A stretch of 30,353 bases of DNA from UBA11540 sp045531755 (GTDB taxonomy: Bacteria; Bacillota; Clostridia; Oscillospirales; Ruminococcaceae): the NCBI GenBank assembly GCA_045531755.1, contig JAZSEP010000039.1, positions 1-30,353 on the forward strand, given 5' to 3'. Shown here one piece after another: positions 8,013-15,495 of the stretch. Position 1 is the first letter of the stretch, and every line of letters begins with the position of its first letter. The notes under the pieces are model-generated. The model saw only the letters and a list, made by a program, of their open reading frames with translations, did no database searches and was not told the DNA's origin. Both the position numbers and the translations under genes were made by a program.

Positions 8013-9404
8013 ATGGATAGTATTTCCCATACAAGCCTTAGTATGTCCGAGGAAGGCAAGAACGACATTAAATTTCTATGCGAGGAATTCAGAAAATATA
8101 ACTATATAAAACCTGAAAACTATCTCAGATATGACGTCAAGCGCGGACTCAGAAACGCTGATGGAACCGGTGTTACTGCGGGTCTCACACAGATTTGTAA
8201 CGTTCACGGATATATCCTTGATGAAGGTGAAAAAGTAGGCGTTGAAGGTCAGCTTTTTTATCGTGGAATTAACGTACGCGAACTTGTTGACGGTTGTATT
8301 CGCGAGGACCGATATGGATTTGAAGAGGTCGTTTGGCTCCTTTTGTTCGGCAAGCTGCCCACCTCAGAACAGTTAGGTCTTCTCAAAGACCTCATCGCAG
8401 AATGCCGCGATCTTCCTGCCGGATTCTCGGAAGATATGATTATAAAGGCTCCTTCACCTAACATAATGAACAAAATGGCGCGTTCTGTTCTTGCGCTCTA
8501 TTCCTATGATGATAATACCGAAGAAGCAACCATCGAGAATTTAATCAGGCAGTCGATAGAGCTCATTGCGCGTCTTCCTACCATTATGGTTCACGCATAT
8601 CAGGTCAAAAAGCGCGTATATGACAATAAGAGTATGATATTCCATCCTATCGACAGAAACCACAGCACAGCACAGCATATTCTGGCTTCCCTCAGAGATG
8701 ACCGTAGCTTCACCGAAGAAGAAGCGCGATTGCTTGACATTTGCCTTATGCTTCATGCCGAGCACGGCGGCGGTAACAACTCTACCTTTGCTTGCAGGGT
8801 TTTGTCTTCATCTGGCACAGATACGTATTCTACAATTGCTGCAGGTATTGGCTCGCTCAAAGGACCTAAACACGGCGGTGCTAATATCAAAACAATGCAG
8901 ATGCTCGAATATATGATGCGCGATATTAAGCATCCCGACAACGATGACGAAGTCGCTGATTATCTGCATAAGCTTCTCAATAAAGAAGCAGGCGACAGAT
9001 CGGGTTTGGTTTACGGTATGGGACACGCGGTATACACGAAGAGCGACCCAAGAGCTGTTATAATCAAACAAAACGCAATGGCGCTTGCAAAAAAACGCGG
9101 ATTTGATGATGAGTTTATGCTTCTCGACGCCGTTGAAAGACTTGCACCGGAAATAATTGCCGAGCACAAGGGCTCAAGCGTTAAGGCTTGCGATATATGC
9201 GCTAACGTTGACCTGTATTCAGGTATGGTTTACAAAATGATTGACATTCCGCTTGACGTATACACGCCTTTGTTTGCAATTGCAAGAATGGCAGGCTGGT
9301 GCGCTCATAGAATTGAAGAAATCACTACAGGCAACAAGATTATCCGTCCTGCATATAAGGCCGTTGTTAAGAACGTACCCTACATTCCTATGAATGATAG
9401 ATGA
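8013..9404 (+). CDS. Citrate synthase
   Basis: Condenses acetyl-CoA and oxaloacetate to citrate in the cytoplasm. The protein has 463 residues, the size seen in many clostridial citrate synthases. Catalytic residues by motif are His251 in MLHAEHGGGNNST, His338 in YGMGHAVYTKSDPRA and Asp400 in NVDLYSGMVYKM. GPKHGGAN and the C-terminal TPLFAIARMAGWCAHRIEE are also conserved. The first two histidines are further apart than in E. coli GltA, which fits this longer subtype. ATG 8013 is preceded by GGGGTGG at 8001-8007. It is monocistronic between its own promoter and terminator. Isocitrate dehydrogenase is encoded at 15560 but no aconitase is present here. The likely role is 2-oxoglutarate supply for glutamate. 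A 2-methylcitrate synthase role is possible but less likely. Confidence 0.95.
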   Translation: MDSISHTSLSMSEEGKNDIKFLCEEFRKYNYIKPENYLRYDVKRGLRNADGTGVTAGLTQICNVHGYILDEGEKVGVEGQLFYRGINVRELVDGCIREDRYGFEEVVWLLLFGKLPTSEQLGLLKDLIAECRDLPAGFSEDMIIKAPSPNIMNKMARSVLALYSYDDNTEEATIENLIRQSIELIARLPTIMVHAYQVKKRVYDNKSMIFHPIDRNHSTAQHILASLRDDRSFTEEEARLLDICLMLHAEHGGGNNSTFACRVLSSSGTDTYSTIAAGIGSLKGPKHGGANIKTMQMLEYMMRDIKHPDNDDEVADYLHKLLNKEAGDRSGLVYGMGHAVYTKSDPRAVIIKQNAMALAKKRGFDDEFMLLDAVERLAPEIIAEHKGSSVKACDICANVDLYSGMVYKMIDIPLDVYTPLFAIARMAGWCAHRIEEITTGNKIIRPAYKAVVKNVPYIPMNDR

Positions 9405-9431
9405 TATTTAAATAGCTTAATTTTGGTACAA

Positions 9432-9480
9432 AACAAATCGAACCACCCACAATTTAAATTGGGTGGTTCGATTTGTTGTT
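9432..9480. terminator. Long bidirectional terminator between citrate synthase and the solute-binding protein gene
   Basis: Seventeen-base arms, 9432-9448 and 9461-9477, are perfect complements beginning AACAAATCG and ending CGATTTGTT. The 12-base loop contains the self-complementary AATTTAAATT. It lies between the convergent ends of two genes. T-rich sequence follows on the plus strand, and the minus strand carries the matching flank. Confidence 0.85.
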
Positions 9481-9488
9481 TGTCGATA

Positions 9489-11042
9489 CTATTTTTTATA
9501 TGCAAAAGAAAAATCTAATTCCGGTCCTAACGGGCTGATGACAATGCCTTGCACGCGCTTGTTGAGTCCAAGGTATTCTTTTTCGTGGAAGACAGGGGTT
9601 AATACCGCAGATTCAATTAGGGCCTTTTCTAATTCATAGAACAGCGATTGTTGCGCTTGAGAACTTGTTTGTTGCGATGCCTGTGCTGCCAGAGCATCAT
9701 ATTCAGCGTTTTTGTAGGAAAAATAATTGTTGTTAGAATATGACGTGAAGGAGTTGAAGATGCCAAGCATAGCGTTGCTGTCTGCTGTAATTGGCAAAAT
9801 AATTATATCGAAGTTACCCTTTTCGAGAGCGGAGTTGAATGCTGAATCATCTAATACTTCAAAATTTATCGCCACTCCAAGCTCATTCATCCAGGCCTTT
9901 TGCAGATAAGTAAGATATAGCTTGAAGTCGTAATAATCAGGAGCTATTATCTTGACTGTGGGAAGCTTTGCAATACCAAGCTCTTCTAACGCGGATTTGT
10001 ACAATTCAAATGGCGGGTGTGGACTCTTGAGAGCAGGCGAATCATATTTTGCTTCAAGCGCCAAGGGAATCATGCTTTTTGCTGTAGTGAAAACATCTGC
10101 ATCGGGTTCAATGTTTATTTGCTGTGCGCAAAGCAGTAGTGCGGTTCTGAGTTTTTGATTTTGGAACAGTTCGTTCCGTTGATTAAATCCGAGAACCCAA
10201 GTGGTACACGATAGGGGAATAGTCTTGAACTTGCTTTGGTCCAAAGATTTGATATCGTTGAAAGAAAGCTCAACGATGTCGGTTGTTTCGTCAAAAAATC
10301 GGTCTTTTGAATTTAAATTAGCGGATGTGTAGAAGTTTATCCCATCTGACTTTATTGCACTTTGGTCGCGGTAATCGTTGTTCGGACGAAGAGTTATATA
10401 GCTGTTTTCTTTCCAGTCGTTAATCTGAAACCTGTTATTGTAGATAACGTTCTTGTAATCTGCACCGTATTTTCCTTTTGTTTTTTCAAAGAATTCTCTG
10501 TTGCAGGGAGAAGCGGGTACTGTTGCGAGAGCTTGCAGAAAAGAGGAGTCATTGTAGTCGAGCTCAATTACAAGCGTCGTTTCATTCAATGTATAAACGC
10601 CGAGGTCATCAACAGAACGCTCACCGTTGTATATCTCTTTCGCATTTTTTATACATAAAAATCCTGAAACGTCTGAGGCGCGGGTTTCCGGACGGAACAG
10701 TCGCGTAAAGGCAAAAAGGAAATCATCTGCAGTCAGTTTAGCACCGTTTGACCAAAAAATATCGTCGTGCAGAGTAAAGGTATATGTCAAACCGTCTTTA
10801 CTTACTTCGTATTTCTTTGCACAGGCATTAACCAATTCGCCGTCGGAATTTTTTGAAAGTAAACCTTCAAAAACGTGCGAAAGAACAAGCCTGCCGGCTT
10901 CGTCGTTTGACGCCTGTGGGTCGAGGGTTTTGGGCTGCGAACCAATATCATAACGAAGGATATTGTCGTCATCGCTGAAACGGCAGGAAGAAAACGATAA
11001 TATTAATGCTATAACAACGAAGATTGATAAAACGCGGTTCAC
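9489..11042 (-). CDS. Peptide-type ABC transporter solute-binding lipoprotein (SBP_bac_5 / OppA family)
   Basis: This 517-residue extracytoplasmic protein starts with a lipoprotein signal, MNRVLSIFVVIALILS then FSSC, with lipidation expected at Cys20. The mature part has OppA-family stretches: SQPKTLDPQASND, HVFEGLLSK, YTFTLHDDIFWSNGAKLTADDFLFAFTRL and the C-terminal LNKRVQGIVISPLGPELDFSFAYKK. Such proteins capture oligopeptides or other ligands for an ABC importer, or act as peptide sensors. The start is GTG at 11042, with AAGGAG upstream on the minus strand. It overlaps the VTT gene stop by 4 bases (GTGA), showing translational coupling. No permease or ATPase of the Opp type is adjacent, so it is an orphan here. 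The ligand is unknown. Confidence 0.9.
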   Translation of the reverse strand: MNRVLSIFVVIALILSFSSCRFSDDDNILRYDIGSQPKTLDPQASNDEAGRLVLSHVFEGLLSKNSDGELVNACAKKYEVSKDGLTYTFTLHDDIFWSNGAKLTADDFLFAFTRLFRPETRASDVSGFLCIKNAKEIYNGERSVDDLGVYTLNETTLVIELDYNDSSFLQALATVPASPCNREFFEKTKGKYGADYKNVIYNNRFQINDWKENSYITLRPNNDYRDQSAIKSDGINFYTSANLNSKDRFFDETTDIVELSFNDIKSLDQSKFKTIPLSCTTWVLGFNQRNELFQNQKLRTALLLCAQQINIEPDADVFTTAKSMIPLALEAKYDSPALKSPHPPFELYKSALEELGIAKLPTVKIIAPDYYDFKLYLTYLQKAWMNELGVAINFEVLDDSAFNSALEKGNFDIIILPITADSNAMLGIFNSFTSYSNNNYFSYKNAEYDALAAQASQQTSSQAQQSLFYELEKALIESAVLTPVFHEKEYLGLNKRVQGIVISPLGPELDFSFAYKK

Positions 11043-11743
11043 GATTTGTTCTCCTTGTTTTGTTTATCGGTTATTTTGTTGCCTATTATAATTCCTGCAA
11101 TGCCTATTATTGCAGTGGCAGCGAAAATAAGTATTGTTTTCAGCAGGTCGCCTTCAAGAATAGAAGAACCTGCATAGGTTGAGGTTATTATTGAAGGAAT
11201 TCTTGCAAAAACCGTAATTAAGATAAATGTTTTCAGATCAATTGGCGTCAAAGGCGCAAAGTAGGTGAGTACATCCTTTGGAGTTCCGGGAATGAAAAAA
11301 AGAATGAAAATAAAAAGCTCAAGCTTTTTTGTGTTCCTCAAAAAAGCAAATCTGTCAATGTGTTTCTTGTCGAAAAAGAATTCAAACAACGGTATACCAA
11401 ACTTACGCATCGCAAGAAAAACCAGAAGGGAACCTATAGCACATCCAAGCAAGGACAACAGAAGTCCGCCTACAGTACCGTACATAACCCCCATAAGTAT
11501 TTCAATGGGTTCGCCGGGGACAATGGCTACAAAAACCTGCAAAATCTGTATAAAAAGCATAACAAATATGCCGACAAAACCGAAGCTGTCAATTTTTTGC
11601 TTAAATTCCTCTCTTGCATCACCTTCGGAGAGAGCGGTTATTATCGGTGTTATGTTAATGCAGATTAAGACAGATACTATCAAAAAAATTGTAAAACCCA
11701 AAAGGTATAGCAGAATTTTTTTGTTCTTTAATTTTTCCTTCAT
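11039..11743 (-). CDS. TVP38/TMEM64 (VTT, DedA-superfamily) integral membrane protein
   Basis: The 234-residue protein has an N-terminal helix (residues 9-30) and a VTT domain. The domain includes VAIVPGEPIEILMGVMYG, GCAIGSLLVFLAMRKFG, the loop FFIPGTPKDVLTYFAPLTP with the family FxPGxPxD pattern, and further C-terminal helices. Members of this superfamily are implicated in lipid scrambling or flipping and in envelope homeostasis, but no reaction can be assigned here. Start ATG 11743 has only a weak GTGAG ribosome site. It is the first gene of a two-gene operon with the downstream solute-binding lipoprotein, whose GTG start overlaps its TGA. A promoter is predicted at 11780-11808 on the minus strand. 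Confidence 0.9.
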   Translation of the reverse strand: MKEKLKNKKILLYLLGFTIFLIVSVLICINITPIITALSEGDAREEFKQKIDSFGFVGIFVMLFIQILQVFVAIVPGEPIEILMGVMYGTVGGLLLSLLGCAIGSLLVFLAMRKFGIPLFEFFFDKKHIDRFAFLRNTKKLELFIFILFFIPGTPKDVLTYFAPLTPIDLKTFILITVFARIPSIITSTYAGSSILEGDLLKTILIFAATAIIGIAGIIIGNKITDKQNKENKS

Positions 11744-11779
11744 ACTTTTCTCACTTAAATTAATTTTGTCACAAGAATG

Positions 11780-11808
11780 ATTATATCACATAATATTTCA
11801 TTTTTAAA
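11780..11808 (-). promoter_or_regulatory. Predicted promoter of the VTT/solute-binding protein operon
   Basis: Read on the minus strand, TTTAAA (11803-11808) and a perfect TATAAT (11780-11785) are separated by 17 bases. The -35 match is only partial. It is back to back with a plus-strand promoter whose -35 box begins 3 bases away. Confidence 0.5.
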
Positions 11809-11810
11809 TA

Positions 11811-11839
11811 TGTACATTGTTAATATTTTATTGTATAAT
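11811..11839 (+). promoter_or_regulatory. Predicted promoter of the 99-residue membrane protein gene
   Basis: TGTACA (11811-11816, 4 of 6 matches) and a perfect TATAAT (11834-11839) are 17 bases apart. The transcript would start near 11846 and the start codon is at 11874. The divergent intergenic region 11744-11873 holds these two promoters and nothing else I could assign. Confidence 0.5.
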
Positions 11840-11873
11840 ATTAAAAAATCCCTTAAATTCAGGAGATGTTATT

Positions 11874-12173
11874 ATGTTTTATGAATTGTGCAAAATAATT
11901 GTATCACTTATAGCGTTTGTTTGCTATATAATCCTTTCAGTTAAAATACGCCAAAAGTTGAAACATGAAAAAAAGGAAGAAATTACCGTATATCAAAGCC
12001 TCTATTACAAGAGATTGGCGTTTGATTTTATAGCAGACGGCTGTATATTGGCTTTGATTGTCAACATTATTGAGCATATTTTGACGTTGAAATTGGGCGG
12101 AATGCAGATAGATTATTGGTGTACTCTGTATGCCGCTGCAGCAAAATACATAAGCTATAAAAATAATTATTAA
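11874..12173 (+). CDS. Small two-helix membrane protein of unknown function
   Basis: I do not recognise this 99-residue protein. It has a hydrophobic segment at residues 4-23 (LCKIIVSLIAFVCYIILSV). A charged stretch (KIRQKLKHEKKEE) and a short loop follow, then a second hydrophobic segment near 52-72 (FIADGCILALIVNIIEHIL). This suggests two membrane helices with a basic cytoplasmic loop. The start ATG 11874 has AGGAG at 11861-11865. An in-frame extension to 11817 would include the promoter and is rejected. It has its own promoter and lies 73 bases upstream of the DUF1540 gene. Coding status is supported by the ribosome site and hydropathy pattern only. Confidence 0.65.
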   Translation: MFYELCKIIVSLIAFVCYIILSVKIRQKLKHEKKEEITVYQSLYYKRLAFDFIADGCILALIVNIIEHILTLKLGGMQIDYWCTLYAAAAKYISYKNNY

Positions 12174-12176
12174 GCC

Positions 12177-12206
12177 TTATATTTTTAGATTGGGTACGCA
12201 TACTAT
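12177..12206 (+). promoter_or_regulatory. Possible sporulation-type promoter of the DUF1540 gene
   Basis: CATACTAT at 12199-12206 resembles the -10 element used by sigma-E and sigma-G (CATACAnT, or CATWMTA for sigma-G). A TTATA element at 12177-12181, 17 bases upstream, resembles their -35 (ATA or GHATR). The predicted start near 12213 leaves a 34-base leader. This is inference from consensus. The same octamer recurs at 22007. Confidence 0.3.
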
Positions 12207-12246
12207 TACAGAGCTGACGCTCAATAAATAATAGGAGAGAAAACTT

Positions 12247-12420
12247 ATGCCCAATTGTCATGATTGCAACAAATCCATTGGATGCACAGTAACACAGTGT
12301 GAACACCACGCACAGAGTGAGGATTATTGTACACTTGATAGAATTTCGGTAGGTACCCATGAGGCAAACCCCACAATGGTTGAATGTACCGATTGTAATT
12401 CCTTCCGCGCAAAGAAATAA
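12247..12420 (+). CDS. DUF1540 domain Cys-rich small protein
   Basis: This 57-residue protein fits the DUF1540 pattern: CTVTQC, spacing, C-x-L-D-R-I-x-V-G (Cys28), then VECTDCNSF near the C-terminus. It has seven cysteines in all (4, 7, 13, 18, 28, 48, 51), which suggests metal binding. The family is common in Clostridia and some copies are sporulation-linked. Its function is unknown. ATG 12247 follows AGGAGAG at 12232-12238. The gene is followed at once by a strong terminator. An upstream CATACTAT box hints at a sporulation sigma factor, which is inference only. Confidence 0.85.
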   Translation: MPNCHDCNKSIGCTVTQCEHHAQSEDYCTLDRISVGTHEANPTMVECTDCNSFRAKK

Positions 12421-12421
12421 C

Positions 12422-12452
12422 AAAAAAGCAGGCGTATAGCCTGCTTTTTTTC
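12422..12452 (+). terminator. Intrinsic terminator after the DUF1540 gene
   Basis: GCAGGC (12428-12433) pairs with GCCTGC (12439-12444) around a 5-base loop, extended by six A and six T. A T run reaches 12451. It begins 2 bases after the stop and insulates the downstream regulator operon. Confidence 0.9.
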
Positions 12453-12460
12453 TATAGGTA

Positions 12461-12489
12461 TTGACAATGTGAGAAAAGTATTGTAGAAT
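12461..12489 (+). promoter_or_regulatory. Sigma-A-type promoter of the Crp/Fnr-ABC operon
   Basis: TTGACA (12461-12466) and TAGAAT (12484-12489) are 17 bases apart. The predicted start near 12496 falls inside the palindrome at 12492-12513, which places the ATG at 12488 upstream of the transcript and the one at 12503 almost at its 5' end. Confidence 0.8.
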
Positions 12490-12491
12490 GA

Positions 12492-12513
12492 AAGTGTACC
12501 AAATGATACACTT
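12492..12513 (+). promoter_or_regulatory. Palindromic operator candidate at the Crp/Fnr operon start
   Basis: AAGTGTA, 8 bases, then TACACTT form a 22-base inverted repeat. Its two 11-base halves agree at 9 positions. Size and symmetry suit a dimeric Crp/Fnr-family protein. It covers the predicted transcription start, so binding would be expected to repress (autorepression, inferred). The half-site AGTGTA differs from the classical TGTGA and TTGAT. Confidence 0.55.
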
Positions 12514-12526
12514 GCGAGGTGAAATT

Positions 12527-13198
12527 TTGGAAAAGCGATACGTTTCAGCGCTAAATAACTGTGCTTTGTTTGATGGAGTAGAGGTTCAGAATATATTGGA
12601 CGTAATAGGGGAAGAATATGACGTTAATCACTATTCCAACAACGAAACGGTTTACACGCGAAGCAAATTCAACGATTCGATTGGTATAGTACTCGACGGA
12701 AGTGTTGAGGTTTATAAAGACGAAACAAAAACCGTTATGTTAAACAGAATTGGTAAGGGAGGATTCTTTGGCGCAGCTGCTCTGTTTGCTGATAAAAAAG
12801 AATATGTTTCGGTAATTATCGCAAAGGGCAATTGCACAGTCTTGCTTATACCTTTTGAACAATTTCGAAGTATTCTCGCGGCAAATTCGGTTTTTGCAGT
12901 AAATTACATAAAGTTTTTAAGCGGCAGGATCGAGTTTTTAAACAAAAAAATTGATGAATTCACTGCTCCCGATGCATGTGAAAAGCTAAGTAGATACCTT
13001 CTCGATAAGGCGAGCAACAAAGACGGGAAAACTGTGTGCCAAGTTAAGAGTATGGTGGAGCTTTCCAAAATTTTGAATATGGGACGTGCTTCACTTTATC
13101 GTTCGTTTGACGAACTTGAACAAGAGAAAATCATCACACGCGACGGAAAAACCATCGTTGTTGACGATATTGACAAACTAAAGAAAAGAGGAATTTAA
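12527..13198 (+). CDS. Crp/Fnr-family transcriptional regulator
   Basis: The 223-residue protein has an N-terminal cyclic-nucleotide-binding-like beta roll (residues ~12-120, with IGIVLDGSVEVYKD and IGKGGFFGAAALFADKKEYVS). A dimerisation helix (NYIKFLSGRIEFLNKKIDEF) and a C-terminal winged helix follow (MVELSKILNMGRASLYRSFDELEQEKIITRDG). There is no N-terminal four-Cys cluster as in oxygen-sensing Fnr. The Arg and Ser of the Crp cAMP pocket are not clearly kept, so the effector is unknown. I chose TTG 12527 because GAGGTG at 12516-12521 is well placed. ATG 12503 lies at the very 5' end of the predicted transcript with no ribosome site. It is the first gene of an operon and ends 1 base before the lipoprotein start. 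It probably regulates that transporter. Confidence 0.88.
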   Translation: MEKRYVSALNNCALFDGVEVQNILDVIGEEYDVNHYSNNETVYTRSKFNDSIGIVLDGSVEVYKDETKTVMLNRIGKGGFFGAAALFADKKEYVSVIIAKGNCTVLLIPFEQFRSILAANSVFAVNYIKFLSGRIEFLNKKIDEFTAPDACEKLSRYLLDKASNKDGKTVCQVKSMVELSKILNMGRASLYRSFDELEQEKIITRDGKTIVVDDIDKLKKRGI

Positions 13199-13199
13199 A

Positions 13200-14183
13200 A
13201 TGAAAAAAATTATTGCAGTAGTACTTGTATTGGTGATGTCTTTGATGTGCTTTGCATGTCAAAAAACACCTGTAGTCGATGATAAAAACGACGTGAAAAC
13301 AACTATAAACATAACCGTGCTCAAGGGTCCCACAGGTCTTGGCGCATTGCAACTTATGGAAAAGGATTCAAAGCAAGAGTCTTTGAATGATTACAACTTC
13401 ACACTTGCCGCTGCACCCGACGAGGTTAGTGCAAAGATTATCAACAAGGAATCTGACATCATTGCGGCACCCACCAACCTTGCAGCAGCTCTGTATAAGA
13501 AGACAGAAGGACAGGTAGTAATGCTTGCCGCTAATACATTGGGAAATCTGTATATAGTTACAAAGAACGAGGATATTTCTTCCATAGAAGACCTCAAAGG
13601 GAAAACCATATACTCTTCCGGACAAGGTGCAACACCTGAGTATGTCCTCAATTTTTTGCTCAAAGAGAATGGATTAGACCCTGAAAAAGACGTTAATGTG
13701 ATTTATAAATCCGAGCACGCGGAAATAGCTCCTGTTTTTGCTTCTGAAGAAAACGTGATTGCGCTGCTTCCCGAACCCTTTGTAACAAACATTACAATGA
13801 AAAATCAAGCTTTAAAGGTTTCTGTTAACATTACAGAAGAGTGGTCAAAGATTTCCGACAGCGAATTGGTTATGGGTTGTTTGATAGCAAGAAAAGAATT
13901 TGTGGATGCTAATCCTGAGGCGATAGATAAATTCCTCAAAGAGTATGAGGAGTCTGCAAACTATGCAGTTACAAACGTTGCCGAAACTGCTGAACTTTCT
14001 GAAAAGTATGAAATTATGGCTAAAAACGTTGCTGAGAAAGCACTTCCCGGATGTAATATAGTGTACATTGACGGAGATAAGATGAAATCTTATGTAGGTG
14101 CATTCTTCGAAGTTCTGTTCAATGCTAACCCCAAATCTGTTGGAGGAAGTATTCCCGATGAAAAGCTTTACTACAAAAAGTAA
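13200..14183 (+). CDS. ABC transporter solute-binding lipoprotein (NitT/TauT, NMT1-like family)
   Basis: This 327-residue protein has a lipoprotein signal ending LMCFAC with lipidation at Cys20. The mature protein has the two-lobe layout of SsuA/TauA/ThiY-like binding proteins: ITVLKGPTGLGALQLM, SDIIAAPTNLAAALYKK, SIEDLKGKTIYSSGQGATPEYVLNFLL, ALLPEPFVTNITMKN and LVMGCLIARKEFVDANPEAI. The family binds sulfonates, nitrate, thiamine precursors and other small molecules. The ligand here cannot be assigned. The ribosome site AGAGGA lies in the end of the upstream regulator gene. Its 3' end overlaps the permease start by 26 bases, so the three transporter genes are coupled. Confidence 0.9.
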   Translation: MKKIIAVVLVLVMSLMCFACQKTPVVDDKNDVKTTINITVLKGPTGLGALQLMEKDSKQESLNDYNFTLAAAPDEVSAKIINKESDIIAAPTNLAAALYKKTEGQVVMLAANTLGNLYIVTKNEDISSIEDLKGKTIYSSGQGATPEYVLNFLLKENGLDPEKDVNVIYKSEHAEIAPVFASEENVIALLPEPFVTNITMKNQALKVSVNITEEWSKISDSELVMGCLIARKEFVDANPEAIDKFLKEYEESANYAVTNVAETAELSEKYEIMAKNVAEKALPGCNIVYIDGDKMKSYVGAFFEVLFNANPKSVGGSIPDEKLYYKK

Positions 14184-14928
14184 GATTAACAATGTAGTAT
14201 TCAAATTAGCAGCCATTATCTTTTGGCTGCTAATTTGGCATATAGTTTCTGTGACAGTTGATTTGCAGATTCTTTTGCCTTCTCCTGTGTCAGTTTTCAA
14301 AAAATTAGTTGAATTGTCTTTGACTCAAAAATATTGGGTGGCAGTAGGAGTATCGTTTGTAAAAATCGTTGCCGGTATTCTGTCAGGAACGATAATTGCA
14401 GTGATTTTTGCTGTATTAACTGCAAAGGTCAATGCCTTTAATCATATTTTGAGCATTCCACTAAACGTCATAAAATCCACACCGGTTGCCTCTTTTATAA
14501 TTATGGCGCTTGTGTGGGTAAAAAGCGCTAATTTGGCGACTTTTGTCACAGCAGTAATGGTAATACCTATAGTGTGGGCGAATATACATGAGGGTATCAC
14601 AACAGTAGATAATAAGCTTCTTGAGGTTGGAAAGTCTTATAACTTTACAGTAAAAAAACTTATCAAATACATATATTTTCCTCACCTTAGTCCTTTTTTC
14701 ATCTCTTCAATCACTTCTGCGGCAGGACTCGGATGGAAGGCAGGTATCGCGGCTGAGGTTATTGCCTCTCCTAAAAACGCAATCGGCGCCTACCTGAATG
14801 ATTCAAAGGTGTATCTGGAAACTGAAGAAATGTTTGCATGGACTGTTACGATTATTGTCCTTAGTTCCTTGATACAGCTCCTTCTTAAAGCTCTTTCACA
14901 CAAAAATGTTGGGAGGGACAAAAAATGA
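14158..14928 (+). CDS. ABC transporter permease (NitT/TauT, BPD_transp_1 family)
   Basis: The 256-residue protein has about six membrane helices (starting NNVVFKLAAIIFWLLIWHIVSV). The permease EAA-type loop near LLEVGKSYNFTVKKLIKYIYFPHLSPFF contacts the ATPase. LGWKAGIAAEVIASP is a hallmark of SsuC/TauC-like permeases. I chose ATG 14158, with GGAGG at 14142-14146 inside the lipoprotein gene. An earlier in-frame ATG at 14098 would give an implausible polar extension. The stop overlaps the ATPase start by 4 bases (ATGA). It forms the membrane channel for the ligand of the preceding lipoprotein. Confidence 0.92.
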   Translation: MKSFTTKSKINNVVFKLAAIIFWLLIWHIVSVTVDLQILLPSPVSVFKKLVELSLTQKYWVAVGVSFVKIVAGILSGTIIAVIFAVLTAKVNAFNHILSIPLNVIKSTPVASFIIMALVWVKSANLATFVTAVMVIPIVWANIHEGITTVDNKLLEVGKSYNFTVKKLIKYIYFPHLSPFFISSITSAAGLGWKAGIAAEVIASPKNAIGAYLNDSKVYLETEEMFAWTVTIIVLSSLIQLLLKALSHKNVGRDKK

Positions 14929-15491
14929 AAATAGAAAACCTCACTGTAAGATTTGGCGACAAGCTTATTTTTAATGATTTCAGTTTTGATTTCGGAGATA
15001 ACGGAGTATATCTCATCGAAGGCGTATCGGGAAAAGGCAAGACCACGTTGTTCAATGCTATAGCAGGCTTGTTAAAGTTTGAATCTGGGAACATTGACCT
15101 GGAAGGAAAAAGAATTTCCTATATGTTTCAGGAGGACAGACTTTTTCCAACTTTTACCGTTTTAGAAAATGTTGCTGTTGTCACAGGCGGTACCGATAGT
15201 GAATTGAAACGCTGTGAGGAAATCTTATGTAGACTTGACCTTCAAGACGAGCTCAACAGCTATCCGTCACAGCTGAGCGGCGGTATGCAGCGCAGGGTAG
15301 CACTTGCAAGAGCTCTTGCATATGACGCCGACATACTTCTCTTGGATGAAGCTTTTAAAGGCTTGGATGAAAAAACCTGCCAAAATGCCATTGATTTAGT
15401 TTTGGAGTACGCGCAGAATAAACTTGTTATATTAGCAGCACATATGATTGATAAAAAAATGTTTGGAAATTGCACGGTAATAGTTATTTAA
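14925..15491 (+). CDS. ABC transporter ATP-binding protein, short form
   Basis: The 188-residue ATPase is short compared with about 240-260 residues for SsuB/TauB relatives but has every motif. These are Walker A GVSGKGKTT (33-41), Q-loop MFQEDRLFP (Gln69), signature LSGGMQRR (117-124), Walker B ILLLDEAFKGLD (137-148) and the switch His173 (ILAAH). It stops soon after the H-loop, so the usual C-terminal tail is missing. The start overlaps the permease stop. No terminator hairpin is visible before the isocitrate dehydrogenase promoter 4 bases on, so read-through into that gene is possible. Confidence 0.92.
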   Translation: MKIENLTVRFGDKLIFNDFSFDFGDNGVYLIEGVSGKGKTTLFNAIAGLLKFESGNIDLEGKRISYMFQEDRLFPTFTVLENVAVVTGGTDSELKRCEEILCRLDLQDELNSYPSQLSGGMQRRVALARALAYDADILLLDEAFKGLDEKTCQNAIDLVLEYAQNKLVILAAHMIDKKMFGNCTVIVI

Positions 15492-15495
15492 AATA

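Noticed and set aside
11817..11839. TTGTTA as -35 of the small membrane protein promoter
   Set aside because: It is only 11 bases from TATAAT. TGTACA at 11811 has the correct 17-base spacing.
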